From contig NZ_QHLL01000003.1 in assembly GCF_006864535.1 (NCBI RefSeq), forward strand, positions 158,063 to 222,062: DNA of 64,000 bases. Reading direction: 5' to 3'. Below the pieces are notes generated by a model, which saw only the letters and a program-made list of their open reading frames with translations, was not told the origin of the DNA and did no database searches. The stretch is from Campylobacter sp. MIT 12-8780 (GTDB taxonomy: Bacteria > Campylobacterota > Campylobacteria > Campylobacterales > Campylobacteraceae). The first letter of the stretch is position 1, and each line of letters starts with the position of its first letter. The position numbers and the translations under genes were made by a program. This document shows, piece after piece, positions 18,693 to 27,761 of this stretch.

Positions 18693-20621
18693 ATGGCACT
18701 AGGTTCTTTAGGAAGCATAGGTATAGCTTCAAGCGTTTTAACAACAGAAACTTTAAATAAACTCAAAGAGGCTGAAGAGGGAAATATCATCAAGCCTTAT
18801 ACCACAAAAATGGAAAAAAACACCGCTAAGCAAACAGCAATTACTGAGCTTAACACCAAACTTTTATCTTTTCAAACTGCTGTTTCTTCACTAGGAGATG
18901 CAACAGCTTTTGCCAAAAGAACGGTAAATGCCAGCGTAACAGGTGATAGTGCTGCAGCGAGCTTAAGTGCAAGTAGCGGGGTAAGCACACAAAGTTTGAG
19001 TGTAAAAGTTGATCAAATCGCTCAAAAAGATGTGTTTCAAAGCAAAGGCATTACTGCTGATACAGATAGAGTTTTACAAAGCGGACAAAATGCAACAAGC
19101 TTTACTATCGTGCAAGGCAATAGCAAATACACCATTAGAGTTGATGCAAATACAACTTATGCGGACTTAGCTGAAAAAATCAACTCAGCAACAAGTGGAA
19201 ATGTCCAAGCTAAACTTGTAAAAACAGGTGAGGCAAATACACCTTATCGTCTTACTTTATCAAGCAAAGAAACAGGCACAGACAATGCAATCAAGCTCGT
19301 TGATGGTGATGGCACACTTGATAAGGCTGGAAATTTTAACTCAACTCAAGCTTCGGCTGATTTGCTTGCTAATCTTGGTTGGGAACTTGATAAAACAACA
19401 ACTAATGGCAAAGAAGGCTATGCTATAAAAGATCCAAATGGGGAATATCATATCAAAAAAGCTCAAAATGCTGAATTTACACTTGATGGTGTAAAAATGA
19501 TACGCCAAAGCAACGAAGTTAAAGATATAGGTGCTGGACTTACTTTAACACTTAAAAAAGCAGGCGAAATTAACTTTGATATCAAGCAAGATACTGAAGC
19601 TTTAGGCACAGCTATGGAAGAACTTGTTGAAAAATACAACGATCTTATGACTCAACTTGAAACAGCGACTAAATACGACACTGAAACAGGTGTGGCTGGT
19701 GAATTACAAGGCTTAAGTATAGTCACAAGTATAAGATCAAATATCGTCAATTCACTCTTTCAAAGCCAAGCTGTAGAAGGAACAGAGCTTGATGAAAATG
19801 GAAATTCAAAAGCTACAACTGTTATGCTTTCTATGCAGGATTTTGGTTTGACACTCAGCCAAACAGGAACTCTAAGCTTTGATAAAAGCACTTTTGATGA
19901 GAAAATAGCTGAGGATATTGACTTGGCTGAGAGATTTTTTGCTGGAACAAGTGGCTTTGAAGAACTCGAAGTTACAGGTTCAGCAACTCAAGCGAAATTT
20001 GATGCAGATATAGACTTTACAGGTAAAGAATTTAAAATCACTTTCAATGATAAAACCTATGATTTATCCAAAGATAAAGATGGCAATGTCTTTGAACTCA
20101 AAGGAGGCACACCAGAAGAAAGAGCTCAAAAGCTCATCGATCATATCAATAGCTTTGGTATAGAAGATTTAAAAGTATCTATGCAAGAGCTTACCATTGG
20201 TGTGGATGCTAAAGGTGACCCTGTTAAAGGCTATGCAATCAAATTCAAAAGCGATAATGGCTCAGACTTTGAACTTACTGGTGATAAAGATGTGCTTGAA
20301 AAAATGGGCTTAGAAGCAACTAAAGTTACACCACAAATCGAGCAAGGCACAGGCGTTTTTGCTGATCTAAAAAGTGTGCTTGAGGGTGTAACAAGCACAA
20401 AAAGTGCAAGCAAAGGTTCTTTGACACTTTATAGCGAACAGCTTACTGCTGAAAACAAAGCGATGAAAGAGTCAAAAGAAAAATCTCAAGCAAGCATAGA
20501 CGCGCGTTATGAGACTATGGCAGAGCAATGGATACAATATGATAGGATCATTTCCAAGCTCCAAACACAAGGGCAGTATATTACTCAAATGATAAACGCT
20601 CAAAACAGCAACAGTCAATAA
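18693..20621 (+). CDS. fliD: Flagellar filament cap protein FliD
   Basis: FliD forms the cap at the filament tip and folds incoming flagellin. The 642-residue protein has a conserved N-terminus (GSLGSIGIASSVLTTETLNK), variable central surface domains, and a C-terminal heptad region (ARYETMAEQWIQYDRIISKL). The length matches Campylobacter FliD. GGAGGGTTAAACA precedes the ATG, 3 nt after flaG. Confidence 0.94.
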   Translation: MALGSLGSIGIASSVLTTETLNKLKEAEEGNIIKPYTTKMEKNTAKQTAITELNTKLLSFQTAVSSLGDATAFAKRTVNASVTGDSAAASLSASSGVSTQSLSVKVDQIAQKDVFQSKGITADTDRVLQSGQNATSFTIVQGNSKYTIRVDANTTYADLAEKINSATSGNVQAKLVKTGEANTPYRLTLSSKETGTDNAIKLVDGDGTLDKAGNFNSTQASADLLANLGWELDKTTTNGKEGYAIKDPNGEYHIKKAQNAEFTLDGVKMIRQSNEVKDIGAGLTLTLKKAGEINFDIKQDTEALGTAMEELVEKYNDLMTQLETATKYDTETGVAGELQGLSIVTSIRSNIVNSLFQSQAVEGTELDENGNSKATTVMLSMQDFGLTLSQTGTLSFDKSTFDEKIAEDIDLAERFFAGTSGFEELEVTGSATQAKFDADIDFTGKEFKITFNDKTYDLSKDKDGNVFELKGGTPEERAQKLIDHINSFGIEDLKVSMQELTIGVDAKGDPVKGYAIKFKSDNGSDFELTGDKDVLEKMGLEATKVTPQIEQGTGVFADLKSVLEGVTSTKSASKGSLTLYSEQLTAENKAMKESKEKSQASIDARYETMAEQWIQYDRIISKLQTQGQYITQMINAQNSNSQ

Positions 20622-20638
20622 TTTAAGAGGAACAAACA

Positions 20639-21022
20639 ATGAATAGTCTTGCATATAATGCCTACTCTCAAAACCAAGTTGGTATAGAATCACCACAAAA
20701 ATTGGTTGAAATGCTGTATGAGGGGCTTTTACGTTTTTGCTCTCGTATCAAAGTTTGTATTAAAAATGAAGATATAGAACAAAGAGTGTATTATGTTAAA
20801 CGCGCTACTGCGATTTTTATCGAGCTTTTAAATAGTCTTGATTATGAAAAAGGTGGCGATGTGGCATATTACCTTAGTGGGCTTTATACAAGAGAAATTC
20901 AACTTCTGGCTTTAGCAAATCTTAAAAATGATGAAGCTAAGGTTGATGAAGTGATTAATGTCGTCAAAGGCTTACTTGAAGCTTGGCGTGAGGTTCATGA
21001 AAATGCAAGCGTGGCTCAGTAA
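20639..21022 (+). CDS. fliS: Flagellin export chaperone FliS
   Basis: FliS binds the flagellin C-terminus and prevents early polymerisation before export. The 127-residue, all-helical product has the family N-terminus (AYNAYSQNQVGIESPQKLVE) and the helix containing YYVKRATAIFIELLNSLDYE. It follows fliD by 17 nt with an AAGAGGAACAAACA leader. Confidence 0.93.
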   Translation: MNSLAYNAYSQNQVGIESPQKLVEMLYEGLLRFCSRIKVCIKNEDIEQRVYYVKRATAIFIELLNSLDYEKGGDVAYYLSGLYTREIQLLALANLKNDEAKVDEVINVVKGLLEAWREVHENASVAQ

Positions 21023-21227
21023 TTTAAAACTTGCTGTTATAGAAGAAGATATAAGTGCTCTTGAAGATTTGCTTGATAGCTTTGCGCCTCAAAATATGAA
21101 TACTCAAGAGCTCATAGAAGCAAAGGCTTTGATCGAAGAAGCCTTTGTTCTTATGCAAAACAAAAAAGCCGTCCTTGCAGTAAATATGAAAAAATTTCAA
21201 AGAGCAAAAGAATTTCTTAAATCCTAA
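20997..21227 (+). CDS. Small helical protein after fliS, possible flagellar chaperone
   Basis: A 76-residue helical protein overlapping the end of fliS by 26 bp. C. jejuni has an unnamed gene at the same place between fliS and efp. Size, helicity and position suggest a FliT-like chaperone, but I see no motif that proves it. ATG 20997 has GAGG just upstream; a second ATG two codons later is possible, and longer starts lie deep inside fliS. Confidence 0.65.
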   Translation: MKMQAWLSNLKLAVIEEDISALEDLLDSFAPQNMNTQELIEAKALIEEAFVLMQNKKAVLAVNMKKFQRAKEFLKS

Positions 21228-21526
21228 AACCCCATATCCTATCATCATAAAGAAAACTTGACTTTTAAAACAAATTGCATAGAAAACAACAAAACATAAA
21301 TACACTTCATTTTTATCATTATCAGGTTAAAGTCATATTTAAAAAAAAGCAACATGAGGATAAGAAATTAAAATCAAAATATAAAACAAACGATAAAAAA
21401 TTCTAAAAAGTTCCAAAAAGCTAAATCAAGCCTACTCAGTTTTGTTTTTTGTAGGCTTATATATTTATCTTGTTTGCAAGGTTTTTGTGGTTATAAAATA
21501 AAGTAAAAAGCTAGATAAAAGAAAGC
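21228..21526. other. Intergenic region between the fliDS operon and efp
   Basis: About 300 bp of AT-rich sequence between converging genes. I see no credible gene. The only clear structure is the inverted repeat at 21428-21458, listed separately. Confidence 0.7.
21428..21458. terminator. Hairpin between converging fliS operon and efp
   Basis: AAGCCTAC (21428-21435) and GTAGGCTT (21451-21458) form an 8-bp stem with a T-rich 15-nt loop. It may end transcription of efp, whose stop is about 70 bp away, and possibly of the flagellar operon. Confidence 0.45.
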
Positions 21527-22096
21527 TTATTTGCTTGCTTTTCCTAGATACTCCCCACTTGTAGTATCCACACGCACCACCTCGCCTTCTAAAACATGAA
21601 AAGGAATTTGCACCACAGCTCCTGTTTCAAGTGTAGCTGGCTTTTTGTTTGAGCCTTGGGTATCGCCTTTGAAATTCGGGGCAGTTTCTATGATTTTAAG
21701 CTCAACAACTTGCGGCACTTCCACGCCTATAGCTTTGCCATTGTGAAAGAGTACATCAACCATCATACCATCAAGTAGCCATTTTTTAGCATCTGCAACA
21801 TCTTCATCACTAATACCCACTTGCTCATAAGTTTCAGTATCCATAAATTGACAATTTTCACCATCATCATACAAATACTGCATTTTTTTATCTTCTAAAT
21901 TTGGAGCTTCACATTTATCGCCTGCATGAAAGGTTTTTTCAAGCACCTTACCATCGATAAAAGACTTGATTTTAATACGCACAAAAGCTGGTCCTTTGCC
22001 CGGTTTTACATGTTGGTATTCAACGATTTTAAAAGGTATGCCCTCAATTTCTATCTTTAAGCCCTTTTTCAAATCACCCATAGAATAAGTCGCCAT
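21527..22096 (-). CDS. efp: Translation elongation factor P
   Basis: EF-P relieves ribosome stalling at proline runs. The 189-residue product has the KOW-like N-terminal domain with the modification loop [10 protein letters not shown] (the lysine in PGKG is the usual modified residue), and two OB domains ending [15 protein letters not shown]. The position beside the fliDS operon matches C. jejuni. Confidence 0.96.
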   Translation of the reverse strand: MATYSMGDLKKGLKIEIEGIPFKIVEYQHVKPGKGPAFVRIKIKSFIDGKVLEKTFHAGDKCEAPNLEDKKMQYLYDDGENCQFMDTETYEQVGISDEDVADAKKWLLDGMMVDVLFHNGKAIGVEVPQVVELKIIETAPNFKGDTQGSNKKPATLETGAVVQIPFHVLEGEVVRVDTTSGEYLGKASK

Positions 22097-22166
22097 TTTT
22101 GTCCTTTTTGGTAAAATTAAAAGTCTTATTCTATCAAATTTTAAATTAAACTCAGCAAAATTTCGC

Positions 22167-22172
22167 TAAAAT
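22167..22172 (+). promoter_or_regulatory. -10 element of rnpB
   Basis: TAAAAT lies 8 nt before the first paired base of the RNase P RNA at 22181. The spacing is right for a transcription start at or near the P1 helix. Confidence 0.5.
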
Positions 22173-22178
22173 ACACCC

Positions 22179-22496
<318 letters not shown>

Positions 22497-22657
22497 ATTT
22501 TATTTAGCTTTATTGCTAGATACTGACTTATTTCATTTTTGGCTTTAAAAGCTTGCTTTTTAAGTTTTGCGTTTCTTTTTTAAATTTTAGAGCTGCAAAA
22601 TCAAACAAAAAGCATGTATTTTCACCCTACAAAGCCTTTTTACTTTTAAATTTAAAC

Positions 22658-23317
22658 TTAAAAACTTAAATTTGAATCAAGGCTGATATTTTTATCTTTA
22701 AGCTGAAGCATTTTTGGTAAAGCCTCATAACTTGGTAGTTCTAAAGCCTTAGGATCGATACTATCTACACTCAAATTTTGCGTGTCGATATCTGGCACTA
22801 AAAGTGAGCTTGGATCGCTTAGAGCTTTAATTTCTGGTATTTTAAGATCATCTGGGACTTTAAGATCAAAGGTACTGGTATTTTTTTCTTCATCTTTTTT
22901 GATGATTTTTTGGGCGATTTCTTTTTGTTCATCGCTTACTTCAGTATCTTTTAAAAAGTTTTTAAGCTCTTCTATATCAAATTTTTCTATACCTTTTAAG
23001 GCTAAGATATACACTCCATCGATCTCAAGCTTGTATTTTTTGTTAATAAAACGTTGCAAAGTCTCTTTAAATCTTAGTTTACCAAGCTCAGTAAAAAGAT
23101 CTTCATAAAAAAAGCTTGAAATGATAGTATTGCTCGCATCGATAATCTTGCTTTCATTTTCCTTCACATTTTTGCCCTCAAATTCAAGGCTGATTTGCAC
23201 CTTTTTAAGTGTGTTTTTGCCTGCCTTGCTATAAATTTCAGTGCGTAAATTTTCTATTTTTAAACTTTGACTGAATACAAACAAAGGCAAAAATAAAAAC
23301 AAAACTATCTTTTTCAT
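22658..23317 (-). CDS. Periplasmic protein with FliL-like domain
   Basis: A 219-residue protein with a clear signal peptide (KKIVLFLFLPLFVFSQS). Residues 55-110 (IIDASNTIISSFFYEDLF, then GKLRFKETLQRFIN and VYILAL) resemble the periplasmic core of flagellar FliL. The C-terminal 70 residues are proline-rich and low in structure. FliL itself has a membrane anchor, while this looks secreted. It overlaps the helicase gene by 4 bp; C. jejuni has a periplasmic protein in the same place. The FliL link is my inference. Confidence 0.7.
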   Translation of the reverse strand: MKKIVLFLFLPLFVFSQSLKIENLRTEIYSKAGKNTLKKVQISLEFEGKNVKENESKIIDASNTIISSFFYEDLFTELGKLRFKETLQRFINKKYKLEIDGVYILALKGIEKFDIEELKNFLKDTEVSDEQKEIAQKIIKKDEEKNTSTFDLKVPDDLKIPEIKALSDPSSLLVPDIDTQNLSVDSIDPKALELPSYEALPKMLQLKDKNISLDSNLSF

Positions 23318-24642
23318 TCCACTTCCTTTTCAAGATCGATAAAATCAGCTTTTTTATAAAAATCAAGAGCATTTTCATCAAGCTTTAAAGCCTTGATAAA
23401 ATGAGCCTTAAAGTCCTTACCCTCATATACAAGCTTTAAATTTTGTGGCTGACTTGCTCTTGAAAGCGCTACATAAAGCTGGGCATTTTCAAAAATCCAG
23501 CCTATATCACACACTAAACGCGCTATACTCATACCCTGAGCCTTATGAATGGTGATAGCATAAGCAAGCTTAATGGGAAACTGACTCACACTTGCAAGCA
23601 CCCTATCATCATCGCTTAAATCCTCAAGAGTAAAGCTATAGCGATCAAGATAGATTAATTCGCCATTATCCTTTTCAATCTCGATTAAGTCCTTGCCCTG
23701 CTCATTTACAAAAGCACTGACCTTGCCCTGCTCGCCGTTAAAATACCCTGCTTCGTAATTATTTATGCAAAATACTATTTTTGCTCCCACTTTAAGCTTT
23801 AAATTCTCGCTCACATTAAGGCTTTTTCGCCATTTTTCAAAACTAAGCTCGTCTAAATTTGCATCATTTTTCACAGCCAAAGCCTTAAATTCAAAAAGCT
23901 TGCCTTCAAGTTTGTTTAATTTTTCATTATTGATAAGCTCGGCTTTTTTATTTGTGGAGCAAAGCAAAGTATAATCATCATCTATCCTAGAAAGCTCTTG
24001 TTTTGAGATGAGTAAATTTTCAAAATAAGTCAAAAGCTCCTCATTAACCCTACCCTGCCTTAAATTTGAAAGATGATTATAAAAAAGCAAATCATTTGTC
24101 CGCTTTGCACTCTTTAAAAAGACATTTTTAAAAGCAAAATCCGCCCAAGAAAGTGAAGAAAAAGCATAATACGCCCCAGAAAAAAGGCTTTTTTCACTGA
24201 TTTGCTCTTTTTTAAGCACAGGAGGAAGCTGTAAAAAGTCCCCTACAACCAAAACCTTGCCTTGAAACTGACTCGTTCTTAAGCGAAAAGCAAAGAGCTC
24301 AAACAACTCAGCACTCACCATAGAAATTTCATCAATGATAAGCAAATCAAGATTTTTAAGGATTTTTTGAAGCTTGACAAGCTTTTCTTTTTGCTTTTTA
24401 TCAAGCTTTAAAAGCTCATCTAAGGTATTACAAATTCCTAAAGCAAAGAAGCTGTGTAGAGTAACACCGCTGATATTAAAAGCTGAAATAGCTGTTGAAC
24501 CAAGTGCAATGACATTTTTGCCACTTAGTCTTAAATCCTTTTTTAAAGCGTTTACAAGATGAGACTTACCAACCCCAGCCCCACCGCTTAAAAAAACATT
24601 GTTATTTTGTAAAATTTGCTTGAGGTAATTTACCATTTTCAT
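23314..24642 (-). CDS. Pif1/RecD-like superfamily 1 DNA helicase
   Basis: A 442-residue ATP-dependent helicase. Walker A is GGAGVGKS near residue 20, Walker B is LLIIDEISMVS, motif III is VLVVGDFLQLPP, and the C-terminus has the 2B/motif VI region with AITIHKAQGMS and YVALSRA. The compact length and motifs fit the Pif1-like helicases of Epsilonproteobacteria. It is divergent from the NlpC/P60 lipoprotein with 40 bp between them. The leader has no strong ribosome site, and the start could be two codons later. Confidence 0.88.
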   Translation of the reverse strand: MKMVNYLKQILQNNNVFLSGGAGVGKSHLVNALKKDLRLSGKNVIALGSTAISAFNISGVTLHSFFALGICNTLDELLKLDKKQKEKLVKLQKILKNLDLLIIDEISMVSAELFELFAFRLRTSQFQGKVLVVGDFLQLPPVLKKEQISEKSLFSGAYYAFSSLSWADFAFKNVFLKSAKRTNDLLFYNHLSNLRQGRVNEELLTYFENLLISKQELSRIDDDYTLLCSTNKKAELINNEKLNKLEGKLFEFKALAVKNDANLDELSFEKWRKSLNVSENLKLKVGAKIVFCINNYEAGYFNGEQGKVSAFVNEQGKDLIEIEKDNGELIYLDRYSFTLEDLSDDDRVLASVSQFPIKLAYAITIHKAQGMSIARLVCDIGWIFENAQLYVALSRASQPQNLKLVYEGKDFKAHFIKALKLDENALDFYKKADFIDLEKEVE

Positions 24643-24682
24643 TTTATAATTATAGCTATTTTTATGAATTTAAGGTTAAATA

Positions 24683-26050
24683 ATGCGTTTTTTTCTTATA
24701 TTTTTCTTGTGTTTTTTTCTTGCGTGTAGCAGCAAAAACAAAAATTTTCAAAACCCTAGCATAAAAAATACCCAAAACCTTGAAGCACAATTTTACGCAA
24801 GTTTAGAGCTTAAGCAAAACATAAGTGAGTTAAGCGAACTAAAACAAAGCAAAAAAAACTCTGCAAAAGCTTATAAAGACAAGTTTTTTTACGCTTGGCA
24901 TATAAAACCTAAGATAAAAAATACCCAAGATATATTTTGGTCTTTTCAAATTTATCTTAACCCAAACAAAAATTATTATTTTTTCAACAAAAAGCCTATA
25001 GATAAAGCGTATTTTAAGGCTTTGATAGATAATGCCAACACAAAAGATTTTTTAAAACTTAAGAAAAAAGCTCTTGTCATAGAAAATAGCTTTTTAAGAA
25101 ATATCCCCACTCAAACAGCTATTTTGCAAAATCCTTTTAAAAACAGCGAGGGTGTGCCATTTGACTACTCGCTTGATAGCGTTTTAAATGTGGGCTCACC
25201 TGTGCTGATCTCTCACTACAGCAAAGATAAACGTTATGCTTTTGTTTTAGCAGAAAGTGGTTGGGGCTTTGTTGAGGCTAAGAATTTAACGCTTTTTGAT
25301 GAGAAAAGAGCTAGAACTTATGAAAATTTAAACTTCCTTACGCCTATAAAAGAGCGAGTAAGTGTGTATGATGAAAAGGGTAAATTTGCTTTTGAAGCAA
25401 GGATAGGAGCGATTTATCCGTATTATGCTGAAGAAAAGGGGTATTTTTTAAGTAAGATTGGGGACAAAAAAGTAAGACTTAGTAAAAAGTATTTTAGCCC
25501 TTTTCCTTTGCGTTTTAATGATACAAATGTTAAAACTTTATTAGCTCAGCTTTTAAGTCGTCCCTATGGTTGGGGTGGGTATGATTTTGAGAGAGATTGT
25601 TCTTTGTTTGTAAGAGATTTTTTTACAAGTTTTGGCGTGCATTTACCACGAAATTCAAGAGCACAAAGCAAGGCTTTAAAAAACTTTGATGTAAGCTTTT
25701 TAAATGATAAACAAAAACAAGACTTTATCACAAAATTTGCTAAGCCTTATGAAAGTTTACTCGGTATGAAAGGGCATATCATGCTTTATGTAGGAAAGGT
25801 GCAAGATCAAAATGCGGCAATTCACGCTGTTTGGGGGCTAAGAACCCAAGATGATGGCAGGCTTTTAATCGCTCAAACTGCCTTAACTTCACTTGACACA
25901 GGTAAAAATGATGATAGGATAAAGGCTGAGGATTTACTCCTTTCTAAGATCGATTTGATAAGTTTTATAAGTTTAAGTGAAGCTCAGAGCAAGCAAATCA
26001 AGGAGTATTTAAATCAAATTGAGCCAAAAACAAATCAAGGAAAAAAATGA
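24683..26050 (+). CDS. NlpC/P60-type cell-wall peptidase lipoprotein with SH3-like domains
   Basis: The signal FFLIFFLCFFLAC ends in a lipobox with Cys15, so this 455-residue protein is probably anchored in the envelope. Residues 150-270 look like SH3-type wall-binding units (ending SGWGFVEAKNL in the first). The C-terminal domain has the catalytic cysteine in FERDCSLFVRDF, the histidine in GHIMLYVG and the following AIHAVWG, as in NlpC/P60 enzymes that cut stem peptides. C. jejuni has a matching lipoprotein next to the helicase. It overlaps the next gene by 4 bp. Confidence 0.85.
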   Translation: MRFFLIFFLCFFLACSSKNKNFQNPSIKNTQNLEAQFYASLELKQNISELSELKQSKKNSAKAYKDKFFYAWHIKPKIKNTQDIFWSFQIYLNPNKNYYFFNKKPIDKAYFKALIDNANTKDFLKLKKKALVIENSFLRNIPTQTAILQNPFKNSEGVPFDYSLDSVLNVGSPVLISHYSKDKRYAFVLAESGWGFVEAKNLTLFDEKRARTYENLNFLTPIKERVSVYDEKGKFAFEARIGAIYPYYAEEKGYFLSKIGDKKVRLSKKYFSPFPLRFNDTNVKTLLAQLLSRPYGWGGYDFERDCSLFVRDFFTSFGVHLPRNSRAQSKALKNFDVSFLNDKQKQDFITKFAKPYESLLGMKGHIMLYVGKVQDQNAAIHAVWGLRTQDDGRLLIAQTALTSLDTGKNDDRIKAEDLLLSKIDLISFISLSEAQSKQIKEYLNQIEPKTNQGKK

Positions 26051-27180
26051 AAAGACTAAGCATTATTTTACTTTTGTTGTTTCATCTTACTTTTGCACAG
26101 GATGAAACTAAGGATTTTGAGAGTTTTGAGCCTGCTTTTAGCATATATTTTTTCACGCTCAAAGGAAAGCTTGATTCAAAATACCCTATCACGATAAAGC
26201 TTGTAACTAGTATTGTAGAAGATGAAAATCACGCAGTTAATGTGAAGGGTGTGTATTTGTATGATAAGTTTCAAAAAAATATCCCCATATATGGCGAGCT
26301 GAAACAAGAAAGCCTTGAGCTTTTTACAGAATCTAAAGATGAAAGCTTTGTATTTAAGCTCACGCAAAATGATTTAGAAAAAATCCTAGATGATAAAAAA
26401 CAGCCCTTAAATATCAAAGGAGAGTGGAAAAGCACGCCAAAAGGCAAGCAAAGCAAAGCTTTACGAGTGGTTTTGAGTGAGGTTGATTTGCTTGAGGGTA
26501 AAATTTCTCGTCTTGATGCATACTCAATGAAAGCACAAAAAAGCTATGAGCTAATAACTGAGGAAAACAAAGAGTGGTTGAATGATGATGGAGAGCTAGC
26601 TACTTATTATTATGAAGATAATGTATTTTTTATCAAACCTGCAAACATTGGGATTCTTGAATTAGAAGCTAAAAATATGAGTTTTGAGGAGTTTGAAAAA
26701 GCCGCTAGAGAACAAATGCAAGAACATACTTTAGATTACTTTGCAGGCGGGAGTTATGAAGCATTTACTGGAGCAGGTGCTGATACAAAAGCAATAAGTT
26801 TTGTAAGCTCAGGGGAGTATTTTTACAGAGGCACGCCGCATCCAAACACTATATATTCCCACGCTGTTTTTTCGATTAAAGACTTAGCCTTTGTTAGCAC
26901 AAAGCTTTCAGATTTAGTGAATGTGAATAAAAAATTTATTGATGTCTTGCAGAAAGAACTTAATGAAGCGTGGGAAGGCGAGGATGAGGATGATGAAGCA
27001 CCAGATATTAGCGATCGTATGGAATACACGACTTTTAATGTAGGCGATAAGGACGATGAGGATATATTGGTGCATTTTGAATTCCCATATGTCATCCGAA
27101 GTCAAGATAATATTTCAATTCCAAAGGCTAAAATCAAGCCCTTTGTCAAAAAATCAAGCTTTTTTTATGAGTATTTTTAG
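26047..27180 (+). CDS. Periplasmic protein with DUF3298-like C-terminus
   Basis: A 377-residue exported protein with signal peptide KRLSIILLLLFHLTFAQ. The second half has the features of DUF3298-type domains: a GTPHPN motif close to the family GxAHPN, then SIKDLAFVSTKLSDL and a closing FEFPYVIRSQDN. An acidic stretch (WEGEDEDDEAPD) lies near residue 315. It is translationally coupled to the NlpC/P60 lipoprotein (4-bp overlap), so a role with it in the envelope is possible. No enzyme motif is visible. Confidence 0.72.
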   Translation: MKRLSIILLLLFHLTFAQDETKDFESFEPAFSIYFFTLKGKLDSKYPITIKLVTSIVEDENHAVNVKGVYLYDKFQKNIPIYGELKQESLELFTESKDESFVFKLTQNDLEKILDDKKQPLNIKGEWKSTPKGKQSKALRVVLSEVDLLEGKISRLDAYSMKAQKSYELITEENKEWLNDDGELATYYYEDNVFFIKPANIGILELEAKNMSFEEFEKAAREQMQEHTLDYFAGGSYEAFTGAGADTKAISFVSSGEYFYRGTPHPNTIYSHAVFSIKDLAFVSTKLSDLVNVNKKFIDVLQKELNEAWEGEDEDDEAPDISDRMEYTTFNVGDKDDEDILVHFEFPYVIRSQDNISIPKAKIKPFVKKSSFFYEYF

Positions 27181-27259
27181 ATATCAAGAAGGTTAAAAAT
27201 TTAAATGAGCTTAAACAAATTTATGTTAAGATAAGCCTAGAAATTTTTCAAGGAAAAAA

Positions 27260-27760
27260 ATGCAAAAAATCAAAGAATGGATTTTAAAAAAACTTTTTAA
27301 GGTGTCAAATCAGCCTGTAAATTTGCTTGATTTGCTTGAAGCAAATGCTTTGTATAATGAAAAAATGTCTATTGATCCAGCAAAACTTCATTTTAAATTT
27401 CAAGAATTTAACGCTTATTTAATCTTTGCTGTGCTGTGTGCAATCGTGCTTGTGCCACTCATACTCTTAACGCATTCTGGTTTTCAAATCGTTGATTTTC
27501 ATTTTAGCATTATCAGTGCCATTGGTGTTACAGCCGCCATTTTTATCTTTTTTGATATGTTTAAAATTTACACACGAAAAAGTATGACAAAAAAACTCAT
27601 TAAAAAGGCTTGGGACGAGCATTTTCCTTGCTTTGAATATGAAAGATATTCAAAACTTCTTGAGGAAATTTATCACAAACTCCCAAAACATATGATCTCA
27701 AAACCAAATTTAGAAAGCTATATTTTAGAGCAAATCATACAAAATGAACAAAAAGAATAA
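27260..27760 (+). CDS. Two-helix membrane protein of unknown function
   Basis: A 166-residue protein with two membrane helices (about residues 53-72 and 84-101) between cytoplasmic-looking charged ends. AAGGAAAAAA precedes the ATG. It converges with the FtsL candidate, 1 bp between stops. I do not recognise a family; the location beside division genes is shared with C. jejuni. Confidence 0.68.
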   Translation: MQKIKEWILKKLFKVSNQPVNLLDLLEANALYNEKMSIDPAKLHFKFQEFNAYLIFAVLCAIVLVPLILLTHSGFQIVDFHFSIISAIGVTAAIFIFFDMFKIYTRKSMTKKLIKKAWDEHFPCFEYERYSKLLEEIYHKLPKHMISKPNLESYILEQIIQNEQKE

Positions 27761-27761
27761 A

